Below are positions 26,048-35,457 of a stretch of DNA of 64,000 nucleotides, one piece after another (within the stretch, counting starts at the first letter, position 1; every line of letters begins with the position of its first letter). The stretch lies in contig NZ_CP042819.1 in the NCBI RefSeq assembly GCF_008065155.1, forward strand, positions 1,302,001-1,366,000. The letters run 5' to 3'. This DNA is from Octadecabacter sp. SW4. GTDB taxonomy: Bacteria > Pseudomonadota > Alphaproteobacteria > Rhodobacterales > Rhodobacteraceae. The notes beneath the pieces were generated by a model. The model ran no database searches and was not told the DNA's origin. It saw nothing but the letters and a program-made list of their open reading frames with translations. Both the position numbers and the translations under genes were made by a program.

Positions 26048-28480
26048 ATGACCCAAAAACTGGTCGTCATTGGCGCAGGAATGGCCTCGGGGCGGGTGTT
26101 GGAACACCTGTTCGATGCGGGCGCAGATTATGAGGTGACGCTGTTTAACGCCGAAGCGCGCGGGAACTATAACAGAATCATGCTGTCGCCCGTCTTGTCG
26201 GGTGAAAAGTCATATGATGATATCGTTACCCATGATGCTGATTGGTACGAAAATCATGGTGTCACCTGCCGCTTCGGAGAGCATGTGACCGCGATTGATC
26301 GCAGCGCCAAAACAGTCACGGGCGAGAATGGCACCGTGCCTTACGACAAACTGCTGATCGCCACAGGATCGGCCCCCTTCATCATTCCGGTGCAGGGCAA
26401 GGATTTGCCGGGAGTCATCACCTACCGCGATCTTGATGATACCAATGCGATGATCGCGGCGGCAGCCAAAGGCGGCAAGGCTGTTGTCATTGGCGGCGGC
26501 CTGTTGGGGCTGGAAGCTGCGGCGGGCCTGACCGAACGCGGCATGGAGGTGACGGTGCTGCACCTCATGGGCCATCTCATGGAGCGACAGCTTGATGAAA
26601 GTGCCGGCTTCCTGCTGCGGCGTGATTTGCAGAACAAGGGCGTCAAGGTGATCTGTCAGGCGTCAACCGCCGCCATCCTGGGTGATCGTCACGTTGAAGG
26701 CGTGATGCTTGAAGATAACACTGGGCTGGAAGCAGATCTGGTTGTCATGGCCGTCGGTATTCGCCCCGAAACCCGGCTTGCAAATGATGCAGGGCTTGAG
26801 GTTGCGCGCGGGATCGAGGTCAACGCGCAGATGCAGACCTCTGACCCTGATATTCTTGCCGTCGGCGAATGCATCGAATTTGACGGCCATCTTTTTGGTC
26901 TGGTCGCCCCACTTTATGATCAGGCCAAGGTGGTCGCAAAGACGCTGATGGATGAACCGGACGCCTTTGTGGCGAAAGAGCTGTCGACCAAGCTGAAGGT
27001 CACCGGATGCGATCTGTTTAGCGCGGGTGATTTTTCGCAAGGGGAAGGGCGCGAGGATATCGTATTTCGCGATCCCGGGCGCGGCGTTTACCGCCGCCTT
27101 GTGGTTGAGGACGACGTGCTGGTGGGGGCCGTCATGTATGGCGATACATCTGACAGCAACTGGTTCTTTGGTCTGATCCGCGACAAGACCGACATCGCCG
27201 GGATACGCGATACCCTCATCTTCGGCCCAGCCTATCAAGGGGGGACCCCCCTGGACCCTTTAGCGGCTGTTGCAGCCTTACCGCGTGACGCGGAGATCTG
27301 CGGCTGCAACGGTATCTGCAAAGGGCAAATCGAAGACGCGATCGCAGCGGGTGCCTCTGATCTGGGCAGCGTGCGGGCAACCACCAAAGCATCCGGGTCC
27401 TGCGGGACATGCACGGGGCTGGTCGAACAAGTGCTGGCGGTTCGCTTGGGCGATGATTTCGTCGCGCCCGCCGCGGCCTCGGTCTGTGGCTGCACAGACA
27501 TGACGCACGAAGATGTCCGCCGCATGATTAAGTCACAAAAGCTGACGTCGATGCCTGCGGTTTGGCAGGAATGCGGGTGGAAAACATCCTGCGGCTGTCA
27601 TGTCTGCCGCCCCGCGTTGAACTTTTATCTGCTGGCCGATTGGCCGCTGGAGTATCAGGACGACCCGCAAAGCCGGTTCGTCAACGAACGCAAGCACGCG
27701 AATATCCAAAAGGATGGGACATTCAGCGTTGTGCCGCGCATGTGGGGTGGACTCACAACGCCCAACGAATTGCGCGCAATTGCGGATGCGGCGGACAAAT
27801 ACATGGTGCCTACTGTCAAGGTTACAGGCGGCCAACGCATCGACCTGTTGGGCGTCAAAGGCGAAGACCTGCCCGCCATCTGGGCGGATCTCAACGATGC
27901 GGGCATGGTGTCCGGACATGCCTATTCCAAGGGGCTGCGTACGGTGAAAACCTGCGTCGGCACGGACCATTGCCGCTTTGGCACGCAAGACAGCACCGGC
28001 CTTGGCATCAAGCTTGAAAAGGAACTGTGGGGGTCGTGGACGCCGCATAAGCTCAAGCTGGGCGTATCGGGGTGCCCACGCAATTGCGCCGAAGCGACGT
28101 GCAAAGACATCGGCATCATTTGCGTCGACAGCGGTTACCAGATCAGCATCGGCGGGGCGGCGGGCATGGACGTGCGCGAAACCGAATTGCTGGTGCAGGT
28201 GCCAACCCAAGAGGAAGCGCTATACGTGATCAAGGCGGTCACGCAGCTTTACCGCGAGAACGCCAAATATCTCGACCGGATCTACAAATGGATGGGCAAG
28301 GTCGGCCTGGATTGGATCAAAGAACGGATCGTCGATGATCAGGACAGCCGCGCGGACCTCGCCACGCGATTTGACCTCAGCCAATCCATCTATCGCAAGG
28401 ATCCTTGGGCCGAGCATGCGCAAACCAAAGTCGAGCGCTACCAGCCCCTTGCTACCCTCGCGTTGGAGGCCGCAGAATGA
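26048..28480 (+). CDS. nirB: Assimilatory nitrite reductase [NAD(P)H], large subunit
   Basis: NirB reduces nitrite to ammonium with six electrons from NAD(P)H. The 810-residue protein has an N-terminal FAD/NAD oxidoreductase region (VVIGAGMASG; second dinucleotide motif VVIGGGLLGLE). Two BFD-type [2Fe-2S] segments follow (CGCNGICKG near 418 and VCGCTDMTHED near 480 with CGCHVC). The sirohaem/[4Fe-4S] domain has its cysteines in CVGTDHCRFG (about 636) and GCPRNCAEATC (about 675). The start at 26048 is set by the FAD motif. It overlaps nirD by 4 bp. Confidence 0.97.
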   Translation: MTQKLVVIGAGMASGRVLEHLFDAGADYEVTLFNAEARGNYNRIMLSPVLSGEKSYDDIVTHDADWYENHGVTCRFGEHVTAIDRSAKTVTGENGTVPYDKLLIATGSAPFIIPVQGKDLPGVITYRDLDDTNAMIAAAAKGGKAVVIGGGLLGLEAAAGLTERGMEVTVLHLMGHLMERQLDESAGFLLRRDLQNKGVKVICQASTAAILGDRHVEGVMLEDNTGLEADLVVMAVGIRPETRLANDAGLEVARGIEVNAQMQTSDPDILAVGECIEFDGHLFGLVAPLYDQAKVVAKTLMDEPDAFVAKELSTKLKVTGCDLFSAGDFSQGEGREDIVFRDPGRGVYRRLVVEDDVLVGAVMYGDTSDSNWFFGLIRDKTDIAGIRDTLIFGPAYQGGTPLDPLAAVAALPRDAEICGCNGICKGQIEDAIAAGASDLGSVRATTKASGSCGTCTGLVEQVLAVRLGDDFVAPAAASVCGCTDMTHEDVRRMIKSQKLTSMPAVWQECGWKTSCGCHVCRPALNFYLLADWPLEYQDDPQSRFVNERKHANIQKDGTFSVVPRMWGGLTTPNELRAIADAADKYMVPTVKVTGGQRIDLLGVKGEDLPAIWADLNDAGMVSGHAYSKGLRTVKTCVGTDHCRFGTQDSTGLGIKLEKELWGSWTPHKLKLGVSGCPRNCAEATCKDIGIICVDSGYQISIGGAAGMDVRETELLVQVPTQEEALYVIKAVTQLYRENAKYLDRIYKWMGKVGLDWIKERIVDDQDSRADLATRFDLSQSIYRKDPWAEHAQTKVERYQPLATLALEAAE

Positions 28481-28824
28481 GCGGCTGGATCGATATCGCG
28501 GCACTTGATGACATCCCGCAGCGCGGCGCACGCGTCGTCAAAACGGCGCTGGGTTGCGTGGCGGTTTTTCGCACGGGCGAGGACGAGGTGTTCGCGCTCA
28601 ACAATGCATGCCCGCACAAATCCGGCCCCTTGGCCGAGGGCATCGTGCATGGCAAGTCAGTGACATGCCCGTTGCATAATTGGGTGATCTCGCTCGAAAC
28701 CGGTGAGGCGCAAGGCGCCGACGAAGGACGCGTCGCCACATATCCGGCCCGCGTGGAACAGGGGCGCATTTTGCTGGACCCTGCGGTGCTGCAAGCGCAA
28801 TCCATTCAAGGGTCTGCCGCATGA
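28477..28824 (+). CDS. nirD: Nitrite reductase [NAD(P)H], small subunit
   Basis: The 115-residue Rieske-fold subunit of nitrite reductase. The cluster-binding-type motifs CPHKSG and CPLHNW are both intact here (Cys-x-His and Cys-xx-His), unlike many enterobacterial NirD proteins that have lost them, so it may hold a [2Fe-2S] cluster. ATGA overlap with nirB and a further 4-bp overlap with nasA show tight coupling of nitrite and nitrate reductase synthesis. Confidence 0.95.
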   Translation: MSGWIDIAALDDIPQRGARVVKTALGCVAVFRTGEDEVFALNNACPHKSGPLAEGIVHGKSVTCPLHNWVISLETGEAQGADEGRVATYPARVEQGRILLDPAVLQAQSIQGSAA

Positions 28825-31397
28825 GCCTGACCCGCACCACGTGCCCTTATTGCGGCGTGGGCTGCGGTGTGCTGGCGGGCGCGGACGGGACCATCAAGGG
28901 AGACCCCGATCATCCGGCCAACTTCGGTCGGCTGTGTTCCAAAGGGTCTGCCTTGGGCGAAACGATTGATCTTGAAGGACGCCTGTTGCACCCAAAGATC
29001 GAAGGCCGCAAGGCGAGTTGGGACGAAGCGCTTGATCTGGTGGCCGCCAAGTTCACGGAAGCAATCCAAAAACATGGCCCCGAAAGCGTGGCATTCTACG
29101 CCTCGGGCCAATTGCTGAGCGAAGATTATTACGTCGCCAACAAGCTGATGAAAGGCTTTATCGGCGCGGCCAATATCGACACGAATTCGCGCCTTTGCAT
29201 GGCGTCTTCTGTTGCCGGACATAAACGCGCGTTTGGCACGGATACGGTTCCAGGGATCTATGGCGACCTTGAGGAAGCGGATTTGGTTGTGCTGGTGGGA
29301 TCGAACCTGGCGTGGTGTCATCCGGTTCTCTACCAACGGATCGCCGCCGCCAAAGATGCACGCCCGCACATGCGCGTGGTCAATATTGATCCGCGCCGCA
29401 CAGCGACGACGGATTTGGCGGACCTGCATTTGCAGATCGCACCCGACGCTGATGTTGCGCTGTTTAATGTCCTGTTGGCACATCTCGCCAAGGCGGGGGC
29501 TTTGGATCACGGGTTTGTCGCAAACCATGTGAACGGATTGGACAAAGCGCTGACGGCGGCGGGTCAATCAAACCTCGCCGACACGGGATTAAGTGCGCAA
29601 GACCTTCAGTTGTTCTTGTCACTTTGGGCCAAGACCGAAAAGGTCGTGACCGTCTATTCGCAAGGCGTGAACCAGTCAGAGTCGGGCACTGACAAGGTAA
29701 ACGCGATCTTGAATTGCCACTTGGCGACGGGCCGCATCGGCAAGCCCGGCATGGGGCCGTTTTCCATCACGGGCCAACCCAACGCCATGGGCGGGCGCGA
29801 GGTTGGCGGGCTGGCGAACATGCTGGCCAATCATCTTGAGCTGGACAACGCCGATCATCGTGCAGCCGTGCAAACGTTTTGGAACAGCCCGACCATTTGC
29901 ACCCAGCCAGGCCTGAGGGCTGTCGATTTGTTCGACGCCTGTGCCAATGGCAAAATCAAGGCGCTTTGGGTCATCTCAACGAATCCGGCGGCGTCTTTGC
30001 CCGATGCAGACGGGGTGGCAGCGGCGATCGCCAACGTGCCATTTGTCGTGACATCTGACATCATCGAAAAGACGGACACCAATGATCTGGCGCATGTCCT
30101 GCTGCCCGCAACCGGGTGGGGTGAAAAGGATGGTACCGTCACCAATTCCGAACGCCGCGTGTCGCGCCAACGCGCCTTTTTGCCCGCACCGGGACAGGCG
30201 CGACCTGATTGGCAGATTATGAGCGATGTGGCGTCGCGCATGGGGTTTGCCGATGCGTTTCACTATCGCGCCCCGTCGGATGTCTTTGCCGAGTATGTCG
30301 CGCTTGATACCGCTACTTCTCAGTTCCCGCGTGACCTGGACCTGAGCATTTTTGCCGATGCGGATTATGCTGAAATGATCCCGTCGCAATGGCCCCGCGA
30401 CGATCATCGCTTTTTTGCGGATGGTCGATTTTACCACCCCGATGGCAAAGCCAGAATGATCGCCGTGAAGGCGCCAACCCTCACCAAAACCCGCTTTGCC
30501 TTGAACACCGGGCGCAATCGTGACCAATGGCACACCATGACGCGCACCGGAAAATCCGCGCGTTTGGGGATGCATCTGGCCGAACCCTACGTCGAAATTC
30601 ATCCCGAAGATGCGCATGCGTTAGAGTTGGGGCACGGCGACCTTCTGCGCGTTGAGAGCGTTTATGGCGGCGTGATCCTGCGTGTCCTGATCACGCCTCG
30701 CACGGCACCGGGACAATTGTTTGCGCCGATGCATTGGACACGGAAGCGCAGTGCGGGCAGTCCTGTCAACAGCCTCGTCGCCCCCTTCACCGATCCGGTT
30801 TCGGGCCAACCTGCATTGAAAGCTGGCGCTGTCACCGCCACGAAATTCAAGCCGAAGTGGTATGGATATCTCGCGACCGCTTCAACGCTTTCCCCGCAGA
30901 CGACCTATGCAGCGATTGCCCGCACCCAAACAGGCTGGCAGGCCGAACTTGCCAGCGCGCAAACCCCGCACGATTGGCAAGCCGAGGCGCGGCGTTTGTC
31001 CGGCCAAACGACGGGCGATGCCTCGGTGCAGGGCGATGCCGCAACTGGCGTGGTCCGCATAGCCATCGTTCACAATGGTCTTATTACTGCGTTGTTCTTT
31101 GCCTCGCCAGAACCTGTCACATTGTCACGCACGGCGGTGATTGGCTTGATTGGCAGCAATACCTCCCCGCTCGCCGCTCTTGCGGGGCGCAACCCTGCTG
31201 ATATGCCAGATGCAGGTGCCACGGTCTGTGCGTGTTTCAAAGTGGGCCGCAACACGCTTCTGGGCGCTATTTCCGAGGGCGCGCACAGCGTCGCGGCTTT
31301 GGGCGAAGCCACCTGCGCCGGAACAAATTGCGGGTCATGCAAGCCCGAGCTGAAAGCCCTGCTTTCGGAACAGACCCTCAGGGTCGCGGCACAATGA
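28821..31397 (+). CDS. nasA: Assimilatory nitrate reductase catalytic subunit
   Basis: NasA reduces nitrate to nitrite in the cytoplasm at a molybdenum bis-MGD centre. The 858-residue protein begins with a [4Fe-4S] motif (CPYCGVGCGV ... LCSKG, about 8-41). Next come the molybdopterin domains, with the probable Mo-ligand cysteine at about 126 (NSRLCMASSV). It ends with a BFD-like [2Fe-2S] domain (about 802-850: CACFKVG, CAGTNCGSC). No NasB/NasC flavoprotein gene is seen, so the electron donor is unknown; NirB or a ferredoxin are candidates. Confidence 0.96.
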   Translation: MSLTRTTCPYCGVGCGVLAGADGTIKGDPDHPANFGRLCSKGSALGETIDLEGRLLHPKIEGRKASWDEALDLVAAKFTEAIQKHGPESVAFYASGQLLSEDYYVANKLMKGFIGAANIDTNSRLCMASSVAGHKRAFGTDTVPGIYGDLEEADLVVLVGSNLAWCHPVLYQRIAAAKDARPHMRVVNIDPRRTATTDLADLHLQIAPDADVALFNVLLAHLAKAGALDHGFVANHVNGLDKALTAAGQSNLADTGLSAQDLQLFLSLWAKTEKVVTVYSQGVNQSESGTDKVNAILNCHLATGRIGKPGMGPFSITGQPNAMGGREVGGLANMLANHLELDNADHRAAVQTFWNSPTICTQPGLRAVDLFDACANGKIKALWVISTNPAASLPDADGVAAAIANVPFVVTSDIIEKTDTNDLAHVLLPATGWGEKDGTVTNSERRVSRQRAFLPAPGQARPDWQIMSDVASRMGFADAFHYRAPSDVFAEYVALDTATSQFPRDLDLSIFADADYAEMIPSQWPRDDHRFFADGRFYHPDGKARMIAVKAPTLTKTRFALNTGRNRDQWHTMTRTGKSARLGMHLAEPYVEIHPEDAHALELGHGDLLRVESVYGGVILRVLITPRTAPGQLFAPMHWTRKRSAGSPVNSLVAPFTDPVSGQPALKAGAVTATKFKPKWYGYLATASTLSPQTTYAAIARTQTGWQAELASAQTPHDWQAEARRLSGQTTGDASVQGDAATGVVRIAIVHNGLITALFFASPEPVTLSRTAVIGLIGSNTSPLAALAGRNPADMPDAGATVCACFKVGRNTLLGAISEGAHSVAALGEATCAGTNCGSCKPELKALLSEQTLRVAAQ

Positions 31398-32329
31398 GCC
31401 TTGCCCCATTTGTCCAGATCGTCGCCCGCGGCAAGGGGCGCACACGGGCCATGACGATGGATGAAGCGCAGGATGCGATGGGCATAATCCTGAACGGGGA
31501 GGCCGCCCCCGAAGCGGTTGGCGCGCTTTTGATGGTGATGCGCTTGCGCGGAGAAACCGCCGCGGAAATCGCGGGCTTTACCGCAGCCCTGCGCGCGCAT
31601 GTCGATGGGGCCTTGCCCAGGTCTGACCTTGATTGGCCGTCTTATGCCGCCGGCCGTAGCCGCGGCGCACCCCTGTTTTTGCTGGCCGCAGCGCTGGTCG
31701 GCCAAGCGGGCTATCGCGTGTCCATGCATGGTTGGAATTCCCACCAATCTGGGGTGGCGTCCGTGCGTGATGCGCTGCCCCTCGTCGGGCCGAATGTTGC
31801 CTATTTCCCGCTGGAGACCCTTAGCCCGGTTGCATTTGATTTACTGGCCTTGCGCGACACGTTCGGGCTGCGATCCTGTTTCAACACAGTTTTACGCATG
31901 TGGAACCCATCAAACGCCCCCGCAACCGTGCAAGGCGTGTTCCACCCGTCCTATCGCAGTTTACAGGCGCAAGCCGCCGCAATGCTGGGGCAAGAACAGC
32001 TTTGCATCATCAAAGGCGGCGGTGGTGAATTCGAGCGCCATCCATCCAAGGACATCACCGCCTTCGGGTTGCGCGATGGTGTGCACATCAAGCAGAAAAC
32101 CCGCCCGATTGCCGATGACACACGCCGCCTGCACGAGGCCGATGCTCCTGTCGACCTCAACGCCCTTTGGCATGGCAAGTCACATGACCGCTTTGCCATT
32201 GCCACCATTACCGGCACCGCCGCACTCGCCCTGTGGACCTTGAAAGCCACGCCAACCGTGGCCGAAGCGCAGGACATGGCGCAAGACCTTTGGGCAACCC
32301 GACACCAACATGAAAGCCTGTCCGCATGA
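31394..32329 (+). CDS. TrpD2-like protein (anthranilate phosphoribosyltransferase fold)
   Basis: The 311-residue protein has the TrpD-type fold: an N-terminal helical domain (DEAQDAMGIILNGEAAPEAVGALLMVMRLRGET), then the catalytic-like domain (VSMHGWNSHQSGVASVRDAL, IIKGGGGEFER). The PRPP-binding GTGGD loop of true TrpD is missing; SYAAGRSRGAP stands in its place. It is therefore unlikely to make phosphoribosyl anthranilate and resembles the TrpD2/YbiB group, whose E. coli member binds nucleic acid. It sits between nasA and cysG with 4-bp overlaps on both sides, so it belongs to the nitrate operon, but its role there is unknown. Confidence 0.8.
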   Translation: MSLAPFVQIVARGKGRTRAMTMDEAQDAMGIILNGEAAPEAVGALLMVMRLRGETAAEIAGFTAALRAHVDGALPRSDLDWPSYAAGRSRGAPLFLLAAALVGQAGYRVSMHGWNSHQSGVASVRDALPLVGPNVAYFPLETLSPVAFDLLALRDTFGLRSCFNTVLRMWNPSNAPATVQGVFHPSYRSLQAQAAAMLGQEQLCIIKGGGGEFERHPSKDITAFGLRDGVHIKQKTRPIADDTRRLHEADAPVDLNALWHGKSHDRFAIATITGTAALALWTLKATPTVAEAQDMAQDLWATRHQHESLSA

Positions 32330-33723
32330 AAACCTTTCCGATGTTCCTTCAAATGGCAGGCCGCCGTGTTGTGATCCTGGGCGGCGGCGAGCAAGCGGCA
32401 CAAAAAGCGCGTCTGATCCTGAAAACCGAAGCCTCGGTTGACGTCTACGCCCCGACACTTGATCCGGAATTGGCGGGTCTTGTCGCACAGGGGCGTCTGC
32501 ATCACCATATCGGCCCTGTTACTCCGTCCTGTTTCGCGAACGCGGCGCTGACCTTTATCGCAACGGGCTGTCCCGGCCTTGACAGCGCGTTACACGCGCT
32601 CGCAAAAGAGGCAGGGGCGACGGTCAATGTCGTGGATCAGCCGCACCTTTGCGATGCGATAACCCCGTCAATTGTAGACCGTGACCCTGTCGTTGTGGCC
32701 ATCGGAACCGAAGGCACAGCGCCCGTTCTGGCCCGCCAGATCAAAACAAGACTGGAGGAAACACTTGAACCGCGCCTGGGCGACCTGGCGGCTTTGGCTG
32801 GCCGCCTGCGTGCATCGGCCGCTGCCCGCCTCGCGCCCCGCGCGCGTCGCGATTTATGGCGTTGGGTGTTCAACGATCAACCGCGCCAACTGTTCACAAG
32901 CGGGGCCGAGCGGGACGCGGCAAAGCAAATCAAGACCGCCATCGCAACAGGCGAGTTCGGTGCAACCAAAGGCGGCAGCGTCAGCCTTGTCGGTGCCGGA
33001 CCGGGGGCCAAGGACCTTATCACGCTGCGCGGGGTGCAACGCCTGCAAGAGGCAGATGTGATCTTTTATGATCGTCTGCTGGACCCTGAAATCCTCGATC
33101 TTGCGCGCCGCGACGCGGAACGCATCTATGTTGGCAAGGCCCCGGGATGCCACAGTTGGCCACAGGACAAAATCACGCAGACTTTGGTCTTTGCGGCACA
33201 GCGTGGCCAAAGGGTCGTCCGTCTCAAATGTGGCGATCCGGGTGTGTTTGCGCGCAGCACCGAAGAAATCGATGCGTTCAAGGCCAATGGCATTGCGTTT
33301 GAAATCGTTCCCGGTGTGACGGCGGCCTGCGCCGCAGCGGCAACCCTGGGCGAAAGCCTGACAGAGCGCGGCGCCGTTGACAGCTTGGTCCTGACCACGG
33401 GGCATCTAGAACAAGGCTATGCTGTTCCTGATGCGATCAAAGACCTCAAACCGGGAACCTGCGTCGCGCTCTATATGGCTGTGGGCGCTGCCCCTCAGAT
33501 CATGGCGCAGCTGGACCGCAGTCACCCCGATGCAGGGCTGGACGTGCAGGTCGTCGCCAGGGCACAACGCAAACAACAGGTTGTTTTCAACTGCACACTC
33601 TGCGCGCTTGAAGATAGGTTAATGGCCCATGAGATCACTGGCGAAGCGATGCTGTTTATCCGCTGGCCGCGCAACAAGCGGCTTGACGCGCGTGCTGCTT
33701 GCAGATCTTGCGCAGTCGCGTGA
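32326..33723 (+). CDS. cysG: Sirohaem synthase (trifunctional CysG)
   Basis: CysG makes the sirohaem that NirB needs. The 465-residue protein joins an N-terminal precorrin-2 dehydrogenase/ferrochelatase (VVILGGGEQAAQKARLIL, about 1-200) to a C-terminal uroporphyrinogen-III methyltransferase. The latter shows LVGAGPGAKDLITLRG, DRLLDPEIL, the motif LKCGDPGVFARS, and VPGVTAACAAA. The order matches the trifunctional enzyme. It is the last gene of the assimilation operon, so cofactor and enzyme are made together. No terminator was recognised in the 250 bp downstream. Confidence 0.95.
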   Translation: MKTFPMFLQMAGRRVVILGGGEQAAQKARLILKTEASVDVYAPTLDPELAGLVAQGRLHHHIGPVTPSCFANAALTFIATGCPGLDSALHALAKEAGATVNVVDQPHLCDAITPSIVDRDPVVVAIGTEGTAPVLARQIKTRLEETLEPRLGDLAALAGRLRASAAARLAPRARRDLWRWVFNDQPRQLFTSGAERDAAKQIKTAIATGEFGATKGGSVSLVGAGPGAKDLITLRGVQRLQEADVIFYDRLLDPEILDLARRDAERIYVGKAPGCHSWPQDKITQTLVFAAQRGQRVVRLKCGDPGVFARSTEEIDAFKANGIAFEIVPGVTAACAAAATLGESLTERGAVDSLVLTTGHLEQGYAVPDAIKDLKPGTCVALYMAVGAAPQIMAQLDRSHPDAGLDVQVVARAQRKQQVVFNCTLCALEDRLMAHEITGEAMLFIRWPRNKRLDARAACRSCAVA

Positions 33724-33970
33724 CCGAGGTTTGCGTAGTTCTCTCCCCTCCGGTGTCAGTGCGCCCTTCGCGAAAGATGGCCATGACGATGCGCCCGAAG
33801 GCATCACGCAAGGGCTGCTTCAGACTATAGAAGTTTGGCCTTCTTGGTGTTGCGGCCCGCTGGCGCAATTGGGAAAATCGGCCGCCGTGAATCACTGATG
33901 TGCGAGGGTCGACACCACTGGTTGAGCAAAAGAGAATTGCCACCCCGCCTTGTGCGGCGCGGGCCAGGTT

Positions 33971-34462
33971 TTAAGTGCGGGACGGGCAGTCGCGGCGCAC
34001 TTCGCGGGTGCGCAATCCGGTTTCCACCAACATGCACCGGTCGCGCGCCTCGTAGTAATAGCCGCGCGCATACCACATGACCGCCTCGTTGATATCACCA
34101 TCCGATACCAGCCAGGCGCCGCGCAGATACCGCCCCGCGTAGATCAGCGTGGTTTCCGCATCCAGCAGCGTCGAGGGCGGGCCGCGATGGCCCATCTGTG
34201 CCGCGGTTTCGGGAAGAATCTGCATCATCCCCCAATAGGGGCCGTTACGCGCGCGCGGACGGTAATCGCTTTCGCGCTGGATCACGCGGTGGATCAGCGC
34301 CTCGGGGATGTCATGCACCTGGGCGTATTTCACGATCAACGCGCGGATTTCCGGCGTTTCACCGGGATAAAGCGCAAGGGCCGCAGGCGGCGGGGCAGGC
34401 GGGTCCGTGCGGGCGCAGGCCGATAGCACCAGCACGCCGATAAGGGCGATATATTTGATCAT
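33971..34462 (-). CDS. Lytic transglycosylase domain lipoprotein
   Basis: The 163-residue protein has a lipoprotein signal with a lipobox (VLVLSAC, acylated Cys about 16) and then a compact SLT/lysozyme-like domain. The catalytic Glu is in VIQRESDYRP, followed by GPYWGMMQILPETA and AGRYL. It would cleave peptidoglycan glycan strands with formation of 1,6-anhydro ends. It is short, holding only the catalytic domain. It is unrelated to the nitrate genes on either side. Confidence 0.88.
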   Translation of the reverse strand: MIKYIALIGVLVLSACARTDPPAPPPAALALYPGETPEIRALIVKYAQVHDIPEALIHRVIQRESDYRPRARNGPYWGMMQILPETAAQMGHRGPPSTLLDAETTLIYAGRYLRGAWLVSDGDINEAVMWYARGYYYEARDRCMLVETGLRTREVRRDCPSRT

Positions 34463-34537
34463 GACAAATGCCTAGCCCGCGCAGGGCACACGCGTCCAGA
34501 GCGCAGGCCAATGCCCCAGCGGATTATCGCGCGCCTT

Positions 34538-34870
34538 TCAGGATTTATTGACCTCGACCAGCCCGATCCGGTCCATGAAGTTTTGCAGCTCTGATCGCCC
34601 CGCGTCAAAATGGGCGGCCTTGATCGCGTCGAAACGGACGCGAAGCGCTTGTTTCTCGGCGCCCTTGCAATCGTTCCAGGCGCGGCCCTGCAACCCCATG
34701 ACCAACACGTAGTATCCGATGAAATGCGGGCGGGTGCCGCTGGCCAAAAGGCGTCCGTAAGCCGCGTCAGCCCCCAGGGCGGCGACTTCTGCGGCGGTGG
34801 TTATCCCGGCCCGGGCAAATTCGGCCGCCATCGCGGGGCCAAGGTTGCGAATGGTTGTGATACTTGCCAT
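34538..34870 (-). CDS. TfoX C-terminal domain protein
   Basis: The 110-residue protein matches the TfoX C-terminal domain (SITTIRNLGPAMAAEFARAGITTAAEV, GYYVLVMGLQGRAWNDC), a helix-hairpin-helix-like fold. The TfoX N-terminal domain that acts in competence control in gammaproteobacteria is absent. Stand-alone versions are frequent in roseobacters and have no assigned role. Confidence 0.85.
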   Translation of the reverse strand: MASITTIRNLGPAMAAEFARAGITTAAEVAALGADAAYGRLLASGTRPHFIGYYVLVMGLQGRAWNDCKGAEKQALRVRFDAIKAAHFDAGRSELQNFMDRIGLVEVNKS

Positions 34871-35314
34871 CCGCCCAGTTTAGGGTCGGCACAAAAAAAG
34901 ACCAGAGGGCGCGGGTGCAAGGGGGGAGAAACCCAAGGGCACCGTGCCCGTCTGGTCTGCATATCTGCGCCGCGCGAGGGGAGGATCTGCGCACCGCAGG
35001 GTTGTTCGCGGCCAGTCAGATGCTGGCGAAATCCGTAAAGACAACCGGTTTGGGGCTGGGGCGTTTGCGGCCCTGCACGGGAATGGTTTTCGGCGCTGGG
35101 GGCCGAGGCGCCGGTTTGGGCGCGCGAATGGGGGTCGATTGTGCCATATTCGTGATCCTGCTTTGCCTCGGTATCACTGCCGGTTTGACCTCTTGTCGGG
35201 CCATAAAATAAGGCTGCTACAAAACTATGCCGCTCAAAGGGCCAAAATATGGCAACTTTGGGGCAAGGTAGGCAGGGTCGGACAAAGCGTCTCACTGTCT
35301 ATCGATGAAAGTAT
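34871..35314. other. 444-bp region between the TfoX-like gene and tRNA-Asn
   Basis: No conserved gene is recognised. It contains one possible 43-codon frame on the minus strand (35016-35147), listed separately. No hairpin with a T run and no known regulatory site was seen. Confidence 0.4.
35016..35147 (-). CDS. Possible small Pro/Lys-rich protein
   Basis: A 43-codon frame begins at an ATG (35147) preceded by AGGA at a fitting distance. It encodes a basic, proline-rich peptide (MAQSTPIRAPKPAPRPPAPK...). No family is recognised. Low-complexity composition in GC-rich DNA can arise by chance, so this is a weak call resting on the ribosome site. Confidence 0.3.
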   Translation of the reverse strand: MAQSTPIRAPKPAPRPPAPKTIPVQGRKRPSPKPVVFTDFASI

Positions 35315-35389
35315 TGGCTCCGGCGGTAGGGATCGAACCTACGACCAATTGATTAACAGTCAACTGCTCTACCGCTGAGCTACGCCGGA
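35315..35389 (-). tRNA. tRNA-Asn (GTT), CCA encoded
   Basis: The 75-nt cloverleaf on the minus strand has a 7-bp acceptor stem (TCCGGCG / CGCCGGA), D-arm GCTCAGCGGTAGAGC, anticodon GTT in CTGTTAATC, T-arm GGTTCGATCC, discriminator G and an encoded CCA. It reads AAC/AAU codons. Confidence 0.95.
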
Positions 35390-35457
35390 AAACCTTGGGC
35401 CGTATAGCAACCTCGTTTGAAGGCGTCCAGTGGGTTTGCGCAGAAAAATGCACCGCT

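Noticed and set aside
33656-33943. 95-codon minus-strand frame overlapping the cysG end
   Set aside because: No family recognised and part of it is antisense to cysG; possible remnant of a lost gene but not supported enough to list.
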